A stretch of DNA of 24,932 nucleotides from Oscillospiraceae bacterium (GTDB taxonomy: Bacteria; Bacillota; Clostridia; Oscillospirales; Ruminococcaceae): the NCBI GenBank assembly GCA_900768675.1, contig CAAGDT010000209.1:1-24932 (forward strand), written 5' to 3'. The notes under the pieces were generated by a model. That model saw only the letters and a program-made list of their open reading frames with translations. It searched no databases and was not told the DNA's origin. A program made the translations under genes and the position numbers. Each line of letters starts with the position of its first letter. The first letter of the stretch is position 1. Below, one piece after another: positions 13,735 to 21,162 of this stretch.

Positions 13735-16245
13735 CTATTCGCTGAGCATCTGTCGGGCTTCAAGTACCACCGCTTTTAATGAATCCAAAACTTTGTCGTT
13801 ATGTTCCTTGATGAAAGCGATTTTTTCTTCGGTGTTATTTCCCGCCTTTATATCCTTGCCTGCAAATTCAAGCTCCTTTGCAGCGGCAGACAGGGACTCC
13901 GCTCCGATTGTCAATGCAGAGGACTTTAATCCATGCACATATATTGTATAGTTTTTCCAGTCCTCGCTGGCAAGTGATTCGGTTATGTTGGCAAGCGTCT
14001 CTTCATAGCTTTCGGCGAACACCTCCAGCATTTCCCGATACATATCCTCATCATCTGCACAGTACCGCATACCTGTTTTACGGTTGATGCAGGAACCGGC
14101 TTCTTTCTTTTCTGTTACGGCTTCGGGAGGGGAAGCAGGCTTCTCGCTTGTCCCGCTGCTCAGCTTGCTTTCGGGGATATGCCTGCGCAGCATCTTTTCA
14201 AGGGAATCGCCTTCAATGGGCTTGGACAGATAATCCGCAAAGCCCGCTTTTATGTACTCTGCCTTTGCTCCCACAATAGCGTTTGCGGTAAGTGCAATTA
14301 CAGGTACGTTGCTGCATTTGTTCTCGCCCTCCTTTAATCTGTGGAGGGTTTCAATTCCGTCCATTTCTGGCATCATGTGGTCAAGAAGGATAATATCAAA
14401 GAACTCTTTTGCTGCAATTTCAAGACATTCTTTTCCGCCGGTGCAGGTGGTGACCTGAACCTTAGTCTTTTTCAGAAGCGCCTTAACAACCGCCAGATTC
14501 ATTTCGTTATCATCAACAACAAGCACTTTTGCATCCGGAGCAACGAAGCTTTCCTTGTATTCTGCCTGTTTTTTTGCCACAGCTTCAAGATGCTGTCTGA
14601 AATCGCCCACAGGTCTGTCGTCCCGTATTTCCTGAGGAAGATATACCGTAAATACGGAGCCCTGACCGTAAATGCTGGAAACGTCCATGCGTCCGTTCAT
14701 CTGCTCCACAAGTCTATGGGTTATAGCAAGTCCGAGTCCTGTGCCTTCGATATTGCGGTTCTGCTCCATATCAAGCCGCTGGAAGCCTTCAAACAGCTTG
14801 TTCAGATCCTCTTCCTTTATGCCGATGCCGCTGTCGGATACCTGCATTCTCAGAGTTGCGCTGTCTGCTTCTCGGATAGCGGATACGCTGAGCTTTACAT
14901 AGCCCTGCTTTGTGTATTTTACTGCATTATTCAGCAGATTTACGATTATCTGACGGTTTCTTACCTCGTCGCCGTATAGCATAGATGGAATAGAGCTGTC
15001 AATATCAACACGGAAATCCAGCTGCTTTTGCTTTGCCTTGATGTCAATCATGTTTATAACATCATTCAGGAAAAGCGCCGTATCATAGGTCACAGGGATA
15101 ATCTCCATTTTTCCTGCCTCTATCTTGGAAAAGTCCAGGATATCATTTATAAGCGACAGCAGGGTTTTGCTTGCGCTCTGAATATTGACCGAATAATCCC
15201 TTATTGTTTCGTCCTTGCTCTCCCGCAGAACCATTTCATTCATACCCATGATTGCATTGATAGGCGTGCGTATCTCGTGAGACATATTTGCAAGGAAATC
15301 GCTCTTGGCACGGTTTGCCTGCTCGGCAATATTTTTTGCCTCACGAAGCTCGTTGCTCTCACGCACCTTTTCCTCGGCGCTGAGCAGATATATCATACCG
15401 ATTGCAAACAGCAGTATAAGCAGACCGAATACCCACAATATCAGCGTCGTAATGGTAGAAAGACCCTCCATCAGAACATCCTCGGGCACTGTGCCTACAA
15501 GGTAGATACCCAGCTGCTTTACCTCCGAAATAAAGAGGCAGTTCATGCCGTCAGCGTCATTATAGAATATGGCAGCGGCAGTATCCACATTCATCTGTTT
15601 ATATAATTCCTGCATTGACGCTGCAACATTTTCCTTTTGCAGATAATTTTCCGTTGCAACTGCCGCATCGGAGAAGGGTACAACTATCCTGCCCTTCTGG
15701 TCGAGAATTGCTACCTGTCCCTTTCCCTTGTAGCATGAAACGCCGAATTTTTCAAGCAGCGCACTTTCATTATACAGCTTGTATAAGGTATAAATTACAT
15801 TCTCCTCATCATATACGGGAGTTGTGAAAAGTAAGCCCTGCCCCTCCTTATAGCAGACGGAGGAGTTGCCGTGGAATGCGTCCTGTATACCGGGAAAATC
15901 GGCGAAATTCAGTGTGCTTCCTCTGAGCGCCGTTCCGTTCAGACAGAGCAGACCCATTGTAATACTCTCGCTGTCGTTTAACACAATGTCCAGAACAGCG
16001 TCATCTTCTTTGACATCTGCGGGAATCTTTGCCGCCATATTCTCAAGCTCATATATCTCCAGCTCAAACTGTTCGGCAGAAAGCATAGCCAAGGTCCTTG
16101 CCTGCTCTGTAACCTGCTGCTCAACATATCCCTTAATCAGGCTGCGCAGTCTTAAATTCATCAGCAGACCCACGCCAATCAATATTACAATGACTGCTGA
16201 AAGGAATGCAATAATCCTTTTTTTCTCTTTGAGTTTCTTAATCAT
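13735..16245 (-). CDS. hybrid sensor histidine kinase with receiver and HPt domains
   Basis: An 836-aa protein: transmembrane helix at about 11-30, extracytoplasmic sensor at about 31-262, second helix at about 264-288, coiled coil, HisKA with phospho-acceptor His323 in MSHEIRTP, HATPase with N-box NLLNNAVKYT (436-445) and G boxes DSGIGI and GTGLGLAI, receiver at about 573-690 with Asp622 and Lys675, and an HPt domain with His771 in VHGLKSS. It therefore contains a complete His-Asp-His relay ending on HPt. The final response regulator is not in the window. It overlaps the upstream BMP gene by 8 bases and is last in the operon, so its sensor probably reads the two binding proteins. GAAGGAG precedes the ATG. 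Confidence 0.95.
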   Translation of the reverse strand: MIKKLKEKKRIIAFLSAVIVILIGVGLLMNLRLRSLIKGYVEQQVTEQARTLAMLSAEQFELEIYELENMAAKIPADVKEDDAVLDIVLNDSESITMGLLCLNGTALRGSTLNFADFPGIQDAFHGNSSVCYKEGQGLLFTTPVYDEENVIYTLYKLYNESALLEKFGVSCYKGKGQVAILDQKGRIVVPFSDAAVATENYLQKENVAASMQELYKQMNVDTAAAIFYNDADGMNCLFISEVKQLGIYLVGTVPEDVLMEGLSTITTLILWVFGLLILLFAIGMIYLLSAEEKVRESNELREAKNIAEQANRAKSDFLANMSHEIRTPINAIMGMNEMVLRESKDETIRDYSVNIQSASKTLLSLINDILDFSKIEAGKMEIIPVTYDTALFLNDVINMIDIKAKQKQLDFRVDIDSSIPSMLYGDEVRNRQIIVNLLNNAVKYTKQGYVKLSVSAIREADSATLRMQVSDSGIGIKEEDLNKLFEGFQRLDMEQNRNIEGTGLGLAITHRLVEQMNGRMDVSSIYGQGSVFTVYLPQEIRDDRPVGDFRQHLEAVAKKQAEYKESFVAPDAKVLVVDDNEMNLAVVKALLKKTKVQVTTCTGGKECLEIAAKEFFDIILLDHMMPEMDGIETLHRLKEGENKCSNVPVIALTANAIVGAKAEYIKAGFADYLSKPIEGDSLEKMLRRHIPESKLSSGTSEKPASPPEAVTEKKEAGSCINRKTGMRYCADDEDMYREMLEVFAESYEETLANITESLASEDWKNYTIYVHGLKSSALTIGAESLSAAAKELEFAGKDIKAGNNTEEKIAFIKEHNDKVLDSLKAVVLEARQMLSE

Positions 16246-17335
16246 AGAAATTTACTCCTTCAACATACCAATCAAAATGCTCAAGGATTATTTCATCACG
16301 TATGGTCTGATTTTCCTTGCAGCGGAGATTGCCTTCGTTATCGTATATAACCCCCGAGAAAACGTCCTGACCTGAAAGAATTTCGTCCTGCGCCTTTGTT
16401 ATCTCAGCCTTTACCTCCTCGCTTACAAGAGGAGAGAGGTCGGATAATCTGACTGCATTTTCATCAATTCCGACCCAGTATATTTTAATATCCGAGGATT
16501 TGCCCTGAAGATACTGTCTGATTATTGCTTCATAGGTCAGCTTCCAGTCGCAGGTGACTGCGCCCAGGTACTTGTCCGAATGCTGTTCCGGGCTCTGGTG
16601 ATAGCCGATTGAATAAACCCCGTATTTTTCCGCTTCTTCTACTGTATATGCCCTGTTCTGATGATATGTAAGGACATCCGCTCCCGTTTCTTCAATGAGA
16701 GCGTCGGCAAGTCTGCGTTCCTCCTCCTCGTTGTCCCATGAATCGCTCCATGCAACGGTAACTGTCGCTTCGGGATTTACTCTGCGCACACCCAGAGTAA
16801 ACGCATTTATTCCTCGGTTGACCTCGCTTGTGGGCATGGCGGCAACATATCCGATATTGCCTGTTTTAGTCTGCATACCTGCTGCAATACCCGCAAGATA
16901 TCTTGCCTGATACATACGGGCAAAGAATGAGGTGATGTTGTCTGCGTGATAATTGAAGTCGTTGCCGTAAAAAGAAACGTCGGGATATTTCTGTATTATA
17001 TCCTGTATTTCCTCCAAATAGCCGAAGCTTGTGAGAATTATCATTTTGCAGCCCTTGCTCACAAGGTCCTCCGCCGCAGGACCGCAGTCGCCGCAGAATT
17101 CCTTGATGTTTTCCTTTACGAGCAGTTCGGCGCCAAGCTCCCTGCATGCTTCTGACGCACCTGTATAGTGCATACCGTTCCAGCCGCCCTCGTCTATGCT
17201 GCCTGTGATGATAATGCCTATCTTTTCCTTTTTATTAACGGTTTTGCCCATAAGCAGCAATATTCCGATAATTACTGCCAGCAGCAGAAAACAAATAACC
17301 AGTAATACGGATCTTTTATTTTTACTCAGTTTCAT
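16238..17335 (-). CDS. BMP-family ligand-binding protein, membrane-anchored (paralogue 1)
   Basis: This 365-aa protein is of the basic membrane protein (BMP/TmpC/Med) family, periplasmic-binding folds often specific for purine nucleosides. Evidence is KIGIIITGSIDEGGWNGMHY at 38-57, the paired ARMYQARYLAGIAAGMQT (139-156) and IGYVAAMPTSEVNRGINAFT (161-180) typical of the family, and normal length. The N-terminus is one hydrophobic helix (about 9-30) without a lipobox, so it is probably an uncleaved anchor rather than a lipoprotein. It overlaps the preceding paralogue by 14 bases and the kinase by 8. No permease or ATPase gene accompanies it, which argues for ligand sensing rather than uptake. 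Confidence 0.88.
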   Translation of the reverse strand: MKLSKNKRSVLLVICFLLLAVIIGILLLMGKTVNKKEKIGIIITGSIDEGGWNGMHYTGASEACRELGAELLVKENIKEFCGDCGPAAEDLVSKGCKMIILTSFGYLEEIQDIIQKYPDVSFYGNDFNYHADNITSFFARMYQARYLAGIAAGMQTKTGNIGYVAAMPTSEVNRGINAFTLGVRRVNPEATVTVAWSDSWDNEEEERRLADALIEETGADVLTYHQNRAYTVEEAEKYGVYSIGYHQSPEQHSDKYLGAVTCDWKLTYEAIIRQYLQGKSSDIKIYWVGIDENAVRLSDLSPLVSEEVKAEITKAQDEILSGQDVFSGVIYDNEGNLRCKENQTIRDEIILEHFDWYVEGVNFYD

Positions 17336-18422
17336 CTATTACTACTCCTTCTACATACCAGAACATATCATTGAGCATAGCTTCATCGGTCATGCTCTGT
17401 CCTTCCTTTATGCGGATATTGCCCTCATTGTCCGTTATGGGACCGTAGAAAACATCAAAAGTACCGCTCATCAGCCGCTCCCGTGCCTCCTCCACCTTTT
17501 CGGCAGTACCCGGCTTAACATTTTTCGTGAATGGCGCAAGGTCAACGATACCTGTTTCAACGCCCTCCCAGTAATGGATACCCCTGAACTTGCCCTGCAG
17601 GCATTCCAGTATTCTCGGCTCATAGAAATGTTCCCAGTTCCATATAGGCGCTGTCAGATATGTATCGGGGAAAAGAGCTTTGTTGTCAACATTGTAGCCG
17701 ATTATCCATACCTTGTTTTCGTTTGCAATATCCATTGGCGAGTGTGCGTCGGAGTGCATAGCCAGAACGTCAATATTGTGTTCAGCAAGAAGCGACTTTG
17801 TTGCCTCGCCGTTTTCTTCTTCGCCTGTCCATGAATTGCTCCATTTCACATACACCCGGGCTTCGGGATTTACTGCACGCACACCCAGAGTAAAGGCGTT
17901 TATCCCTCGGTTAACTTCCGCAATAGGCATTGCGGCAACATAGCCTATCTCATTGGTTTGCGTCTGCAGGCCTGCAACTATACCGCTCAGATATCGCATC
18001 TGATATATCCGCCCGAAATAAGTAGCAAGATTATCTGCCTGTTCAACTCCTGTGGCATGAAAGAAGGAGATATCGGGATGTTTTTGTGCACATTCAAGCT
18101 CCCATGTCCCGAAGCCGAAGGAGTTGCAGAAAATTATTTTGCAGCCGTCGGAAATAAGCTGCTCAATCACCTCAACGCAGCGCTCATCCTCAGGTACATT
18201 CTCCTTGTAAATCACATTCAGATTAAGCTCCGCAGCGCTTTTTTCCATGCCGTTGAAATGCGATTCGCCCCAGCTGTGGTCGTCTACCTGTCCGTTAAGA
18301 ATGAAGCCAACCTTCGTCTGTGTTTTGGTGATGTCGGTATCCTGGTGGTTAACCCTTATCCATAATAATCCTGCAACGATAGCGCAGACAAAGATAAGTA
18401 TTGTTATCAGAATTTTTTTCAT
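17322..18422 (-). CDS. BMP-family ligand-binding protein, membrane-anchored (paralogue 2)
   Basis: A 366-aa paralogue of the next gene and the first gene of the operon. It shares the family core VGFILNGQVDDHSWGESHFN, ARIYQ-like GRIYQMRYLSGIVAGLQT, IGYVAAMPIAEVNRGINAFT and LGVRAVNPEARVYVKWSNSW, and the same C-terminal YVEGV ending. The N-terminal helix (about 3-22) again lacks a lipobox. The ligand-pocket regions differ more than the core, so the two copies may bind different ligands or form a heterodimer. GGAGG lies five bases before the ATG. Tandem promoters at 18480 and 18601 drive it. Confidence 0.88.
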   Translation of the reverse strand: MKKILITILIFVCAIVAGLLWIRVNHQDTDITKTQTKVGFILNGQVDDHSWGESHFNGMEKSAAELNLNVIYKENVPEDERCVEVIEQLISDGCKIIFCNSFGFGTWELECAQKHPDISFFHATGVEQADNLATYFGRIYQMRYLSGIVAGLQTQTNEIGYVAAMPIAEVNRGINAFTLGVRAVNPEARVYVKWSNSWTGEEENGEATKSLLAEHNIDVLAMHSDAHSPMDIANENKVWIIGYNVDNKALFPDTYLTAPIWNWEHFYEPRILECLQGKFRGIHYWEGVETGIVDLAPFTKNVKPGTAEKVEEARERLMSGTFDVFYGPITDNEGNIRIKEGQSMTDEAMLNDMFWYVEGVVIDETE

Positions 18423-18450
18423 ACGACCTCCAGATAATATGCAGTTTGTC

Positions 18451-18490
18451 GAAAAGTGTCAGCATTTCATTTTAAGGTTATTATATCATA
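18451..18490. repeat. 40-bp direct repeat, promoter-proximal copy
   Basis: Nearly identical to 18571-18611: the shared core includes GTCAGCATTTCATTTTAAGG and continues through TTATTATA(T/C)CATA. Each copy carries an extended -10 promoter toward the BMP operon. Confidence 0.85.
18480..18490 (-). promoter_or_regulatory. extended -10 promoter P1 of the BMP/kinase operon
   Basis: On the minus strand the repeat contains TGATATAAT, which is an extended -10 (TGn) joined to a perfect TATAAT (complement of 18480-18485). A TTGCGG lies only 12 bases upstream, too close for a normal -35. The start codon is about 58 bases downstream. Confidence 0.6.
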
Positions 18491-18570
18491 AAAAGAGCCG
18501 CAAGGCGATTCCTCTGAATGATAAAATGTTCTTAAAATGGTTTGCAAAGCAAACAAGGAGCGTAAGCTCC

Positions 18571-18611
18571 GAAAATGCGTCAGCATTTCATTTTAAGGTT
18601 ATTATACCATA
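18571..18611. repeat. 40-bp direct repeat, promoter-distal copy
   Basis: The second copy lies 120 bases to the right of the first. Between them are two small perfect hairpins, GTTTGC/GCAAAC (18540-18554) and GGAGC/GCTCC (18557-18570). The arrangement suggests a segmental duplication of the regulatory region or a small repeated intergenic element. Confidence 0.85.
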
Positions 18612-18629
18612 TTTATCCCATGACCGCAA
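18601..18629 (-). promoter_or_regulatory. promoter P2 of the BMP/kinase operon
   Basis: On the minus strand TTGCGG (complement of 18624-18629) and TATAAT (complement of 18601-18606) are 17 bases apart, and TGG before TATAAT adds an extended -10. This looks stronger than P1 and lies 120 bases further upstream. Confidence 0.65.
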
Positions 18630-18649
18630 TAGATATTTGTAGTTTTACA

Positions 18650-18698
18650 ATTCTGTTCGCCCGCACAGATATAATAATTATAAATCTCCGAACAGAAT
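18650..18698. repeat. perfect 10-bp inverted repeat flanking an AT-rich core
   Basis: ATTCTGTTCG (18650-18659) and CGAACAGAAT (18689-18698) are perfectly complementary with a 29-base AT-rich spacer. It lies 20 bases upstream of the P2 -35 box, so it could bind a regulator of the BMP operon. It could also mark the edge of the accessory island, which starts about here. Confidence 0.6.
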
Positions 18699-18710
18699 CG
18701 AAGGATTATT

Positions 18711-18749
18711 TCACAAAAATAAAAAGAACCTTGTTCAATAACAAAGTTC
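18711..18749 (-). terminator. leftward terminator in the island boundary
   Basis: On the minus strand GAACTTTGTT pairs with AACAAGGTTC (one G-U pair) over an ATTG loop and is followed by TTTTTATTTTT. No gene on the minus strand lies directly upstream, so it probably survives from a deleted gene or insulates the operon from the island. Confidence 0.7.
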
Positions 18750-18856
18750 GTATATTGTTCCTATTTTGATTTCCACTTTGAAAAAATTGAATATTTGTAT
18801 TCTGTTGGCCAAACCCAGAGGTTTGTTCAGGACATTGAAAATGGCATTATTATAAT

Positions 18857-18911
18857 AAAAAGGGAGCTGACTCTTTATCTGTCCAATCTGACAGTTTGGA
18901 AATCAGCTCTC
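18857..18911 (-). terminator. second leftward terminator-like hairpin
   Basis: GGGAGCTGA (18862-18870) pairs with TCAGCTCTC (18903-18911) with one wobble, enclosing an inner CTGTC/GACAG hairpin. On the minus strand it is followed by TTTTTATTATAAT. It again has no intact minus-strand gene upstream. The 18,750-18,856 stretch between the two hairpins holds no convincing gene. Confidence 0.6.
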
Positions 18912-18939
18912 TATTCAGAAAAAATAGAATTCATATAAT

Positions 18940-19158
18940 ATGATATGTGACAGAGTAAAAAGCGGAATTGCGAATGCGAGGGCAAAGGGCGTGAAGTTAG
19001 GCAGACCCTTGATGACAGTAAACAAGATACCCGATAAGGTTATTAAGTATTTTCAGAAATATCGAAGGGGAGAGCTTACTAAGACGGATTATGCAAAGCT
19101 ATGCGGCATAAGCAGACCTACGCTTGACAAGTATATAGCGCTGATGACGGACAAGTAG
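18940..19158 (+). pseudogene. serine recombinase C-terminal fragment
   Basis: The 72 residues begin MICDRVKSGIANARAKGVKL, which matches the end of the long helix of resolvase/invertase-type serine recombinases, followed by GRP and a helix-turn-helix (TKTDYAKLCGISRPTLDKYI). The catalytic N-terminal domain with its serine is missing: upstream in frame the sequence reaches a TAG at 18925-18927 after unrelated AT-rich DNA. There is no ribosome binding site. This is the remnant of a mobile element cut at about 18,930, not a working recombinase. A stand-alone HTH regulator is a less likely alternative. Confidence 0.8.
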
Positions 19159-19210
19159 CGGCTACTATCTTTTATCTTAGTGATATCAGGGCAACATTTC
19201 TATTATACAG

Positions 19211-19834
19211 ATGTTAAAAATTCGAAAATTCACTGATATGCGATTAGGTAAGTGCATTGAATGTGGAAGAATATCAAGAACTTATACACAGAGCGCTGAT
19301 TCAAATGTTAATGTAAATGGCAGTGGTAATTCTCAGAATTATCAAGCCGCCCCTGTTAAGCCTAAAAGCGCTTCTTTATCCGATGGACATACTTGTGATG
19401 TTTGTGGTGGAGAGTTATACAACGGCAAGTGTCTTGAATGCGGAAGGACGGCAAGAACATATACTCAGAGTACTGATTCAAATGCAGTTGTTATCAATAA
19501 ACACATTGACTGTTCAAAAATTTTTGTTAGTATGAAAGAGAAGTATATTTGTTCTTTAGGCAACACATATTTTCAGTCTTTCATAGCAAATGGTACACTA
19601 AGCACTGGCTTTGCTGTGCTTAGCGATAAACGAGTCTATTTCAAAGGCAAGATTTATAATCTAACGCAGGGTAAGAAATGGTTTATGACTAATGAATCGA
19701 AGAGCGTTGATTTAAAAGATGTGACAGGTACAAGTGTTCAGGAGATTAATAACATAGGCTTATTAGTTTGCGGTGTTGTTTTCTTTGTTCTTGCTGTTGC
19801 TTTATTTAGTTTAATATGTATAATATCGGAATAG
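19211..19834 (+). CDS. zinc-ribbon and PH-like membrane protein, possibly 5' truncated
   Basis: A 207-aa protein with two related zinc-ribbon units: a full one, CDVCGGELYNGKCLECGR (Cys62, 65, 74, 77), followed by TARTYTQSTDSN, and a half unit GKCIECGR (Cys15, 18) followed by ISRTYTQSADSN. Residues about 100-180 look like a bacterial PH-type beta domain (TGFAVLSDKRVYFKGKIYNL), and 182-204 is a transmembrane helix near the C-terminus. The first unit lacks its CxxC half and no ribosome site precedes the ATG, so the true N-terminus may have been deleted. Function unknown. It lies between a recombinase fragment and a gene-less stretch, consistent with island cargo. Confidence 0.65.
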   Translation: MLKIRKFTDMRLGKCIECGRISRTYTQSADSNVNVNGSGNSQNYQAAPVKPKSASLSDGHTCDVCGGELYNGKCLECGRTARTYTQSTDSNAVVINKHIDCSKIFVSMKEKYICSLGNTYFQSFIANGTLSTGFAVLSDKRVYFKGKIYNLTQGKKWFMTNESKSVDLKDVTGTSVQEINNIGLLVCGVVFFVLAVALFSLICIISE

Positions 19835-19958
19835 TGTTTATACTCAGGAAGATGAATTTGTTTAGAATTATCAACTCATAGCTTCTTTCTGTAAAGATTG
19901 CGGCAAATACAAATAAATACATAAGTTATCTGCCTTTTTGATTATATAATAATTTTTT

Positions 19959-19988
19959 AACCCTGTGATGAGTTTCTTTCACAGGGTT
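19959..19988 (+). terminator. terminator after the zinc-ribbon gene
   Basis: A perfect 10-bp stem AACCCTGTGA/TCACAGGGTT (19959-19968 and 19979-19988) is followed by ATTTCTATG, a weak U-run. It lies about 125 bases after the stop. Confidence 0.65.
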
Positions 19989-20529
19989 ATTTCTATGTAT
20001 TTATCTGATTTATAAAATAATATGCCTTATATTTGTCTTTGAACTAATCCGCTTATTCACCGAGTAAAAAATTTTTATAATTACCGCTAAGAAATTTTCA
20101 CAGATATACTGATATTTTATTCTATTACTAAGACTGCTGATAAAATTGCAGAGTATATAATCTATCCATGGAATCCTACAGGGTAATACAACAGATGGTT
20201 GCAGTAAGATAACAGCTTTACAGCTTATGTAACAGATAAATACAGTAATACACGATGAAAACAAAGTCACACAGGATAGATACACGCTAATCTGAAACTT
20301 GAATATACTAACCGATAGGGATAACTTAGTTATGAATGATGAAAACACGCTGACCTAAGTCTGAAACATAATGAACTATGACAAAAATATACTGATACAC
20401 CGTATGAAATGGTAGTTGAATCTGGTTTTTACCTTATCTGTTTGATTATTTACACATAGTCCTTACAGTGATTACAGATACAGACATTGATTACTACTGA
20501 TGAATAAGTTACAACCGAATATAGCTGAC

Positions 20530-20585
20530 AGGCAGAACCTTATAATCTCAATCACAGTGCTATGAGATTAGAGGTCCTGCCTTTT
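20530..20585 (+). terminator. long terminator-like hairpin inside the gene-less stretch
   Basis: AGGCAG/CTGCCT, ACCT/AGGT and TAATCTCA/TGAGATTA stack into one long stem with small internal loops, followed by TTTTGCTG. It suggests that a rightward transcript without an obvious protein ends here. Confidence 0.7.
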
Positions 20586-20994
20586 GCTGTGTTTATATGA
20601 GTGATTCGCATTGGCAGCACTGATATTATTTTCTTTTACTAAGTCAGTGTATAAACCCATCAAAACCGATTGCGCTGCTGATTTTTCGGCAAGCGGTATT
20701 CTCTTATCCGAGCTTAGACTGATATTGGCGAACAGGCTAAGAGAGCTTAACCTACTAATCTGAGTATGGGTACTGATAAACGGCTGCTTTACTAAGGCGT
20801 TGGATAAGATTATCAATTCATTCAGTTGACAAAATCTTTGACACGCTGATTCGGATAGCGGTACTGATGTAAGAATTTGCTGCTGAGGTGCGGTAAGTCA
20901 GTTATCTATGGCTGCAAGCCTCAAAAATTATATTTATTAGTAAGGGAGCGTTTGCACACTGATATCTGAGTTAATGGCTGAGGCGGCGAGTAAG

Positions 20995-21021
20995 TCTGTC
21001 AGGCGATAGTTCGCCGACAGA
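20995..21021. repeat. bulged hairpin upstream of the excisionase gene
   Basis: TCTGTC pairs with GACAGA and GGCGA with TCGCC around a TAGT loop, with one bulged A. No U-run follows. It lies between two ACTGATAT sites (20958 and 21033). Confidence 0.6.
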
Positions 21022-21162
21022 TATACAGCGGTACTGATATGAGGTCACTAGTGTAAGACTGTTCCTAATCTGCGGTAATAGGGTATTGTCAGCGCTGAGT
21101 GTAAGCGGAATTGATAAGCTGCTTATAAATGGCAGTAATATTATTCTAAACGGAGGTGTGTC

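Larger units (their letters stand above)
19990..21150. other. 1.16-kb gene-less stretch with oriented ACTGAT motifs
   Basis: No open frame here has a credible start, codon pattern or domain; the plus strand is dense in stops. ACTGAT occurs nine times on the plus strand (20108, 20391, 20496, 20619, 20718, 20772, 20863, 20958, 21033) and I found none inverted. Seven of the nine extend to ACTGATA and five to ACTGATAT. GCTGAT adds three more. AGCGGTACTGAT is shared by the sites at 20863 and 21033, and GCGGTA recurs five times after 20,690. At 20191-20247 CAG-centred words recur about every 10 bases. One terminator (20530-20585) and one hairpin (20995-21021) lie inside. Possible roles are recombinase/Xis or replication-protein binding sites, or a large structured RNA. 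Confidence 0.7.

Noticed and set aside
11317..15606. Long plus-strand open frames antisense to the OPT, PqqD and kinase genes
   Set aside because: Shadows of well-supported minus-strand genes; translations are cysteine/tyrosine-rich with no family signature.
16238..18422. BMP proteins as lipoproteins of a nucleoside ABC importer
   Set aside because: Neither N-terminus has a lipobox (the cysteines near residue 13-15 lack the small residue before them) and no ABC genes are adjacent.
20010..20816. Minus-strand frames of 112 and 82 residues in the gene-less stretch
   Set aside because: Low-complexity hydrophobic or serine-rich translations without ribosome sites; the recurring Ile-Ser pairs come from the ACTGAT motif read backwards.
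19990..21150. CRISPR array
   Set aside because: The repeated word is only 6-8 bases and the spacing varies from 54 to 283 bases; no cas genes are present.
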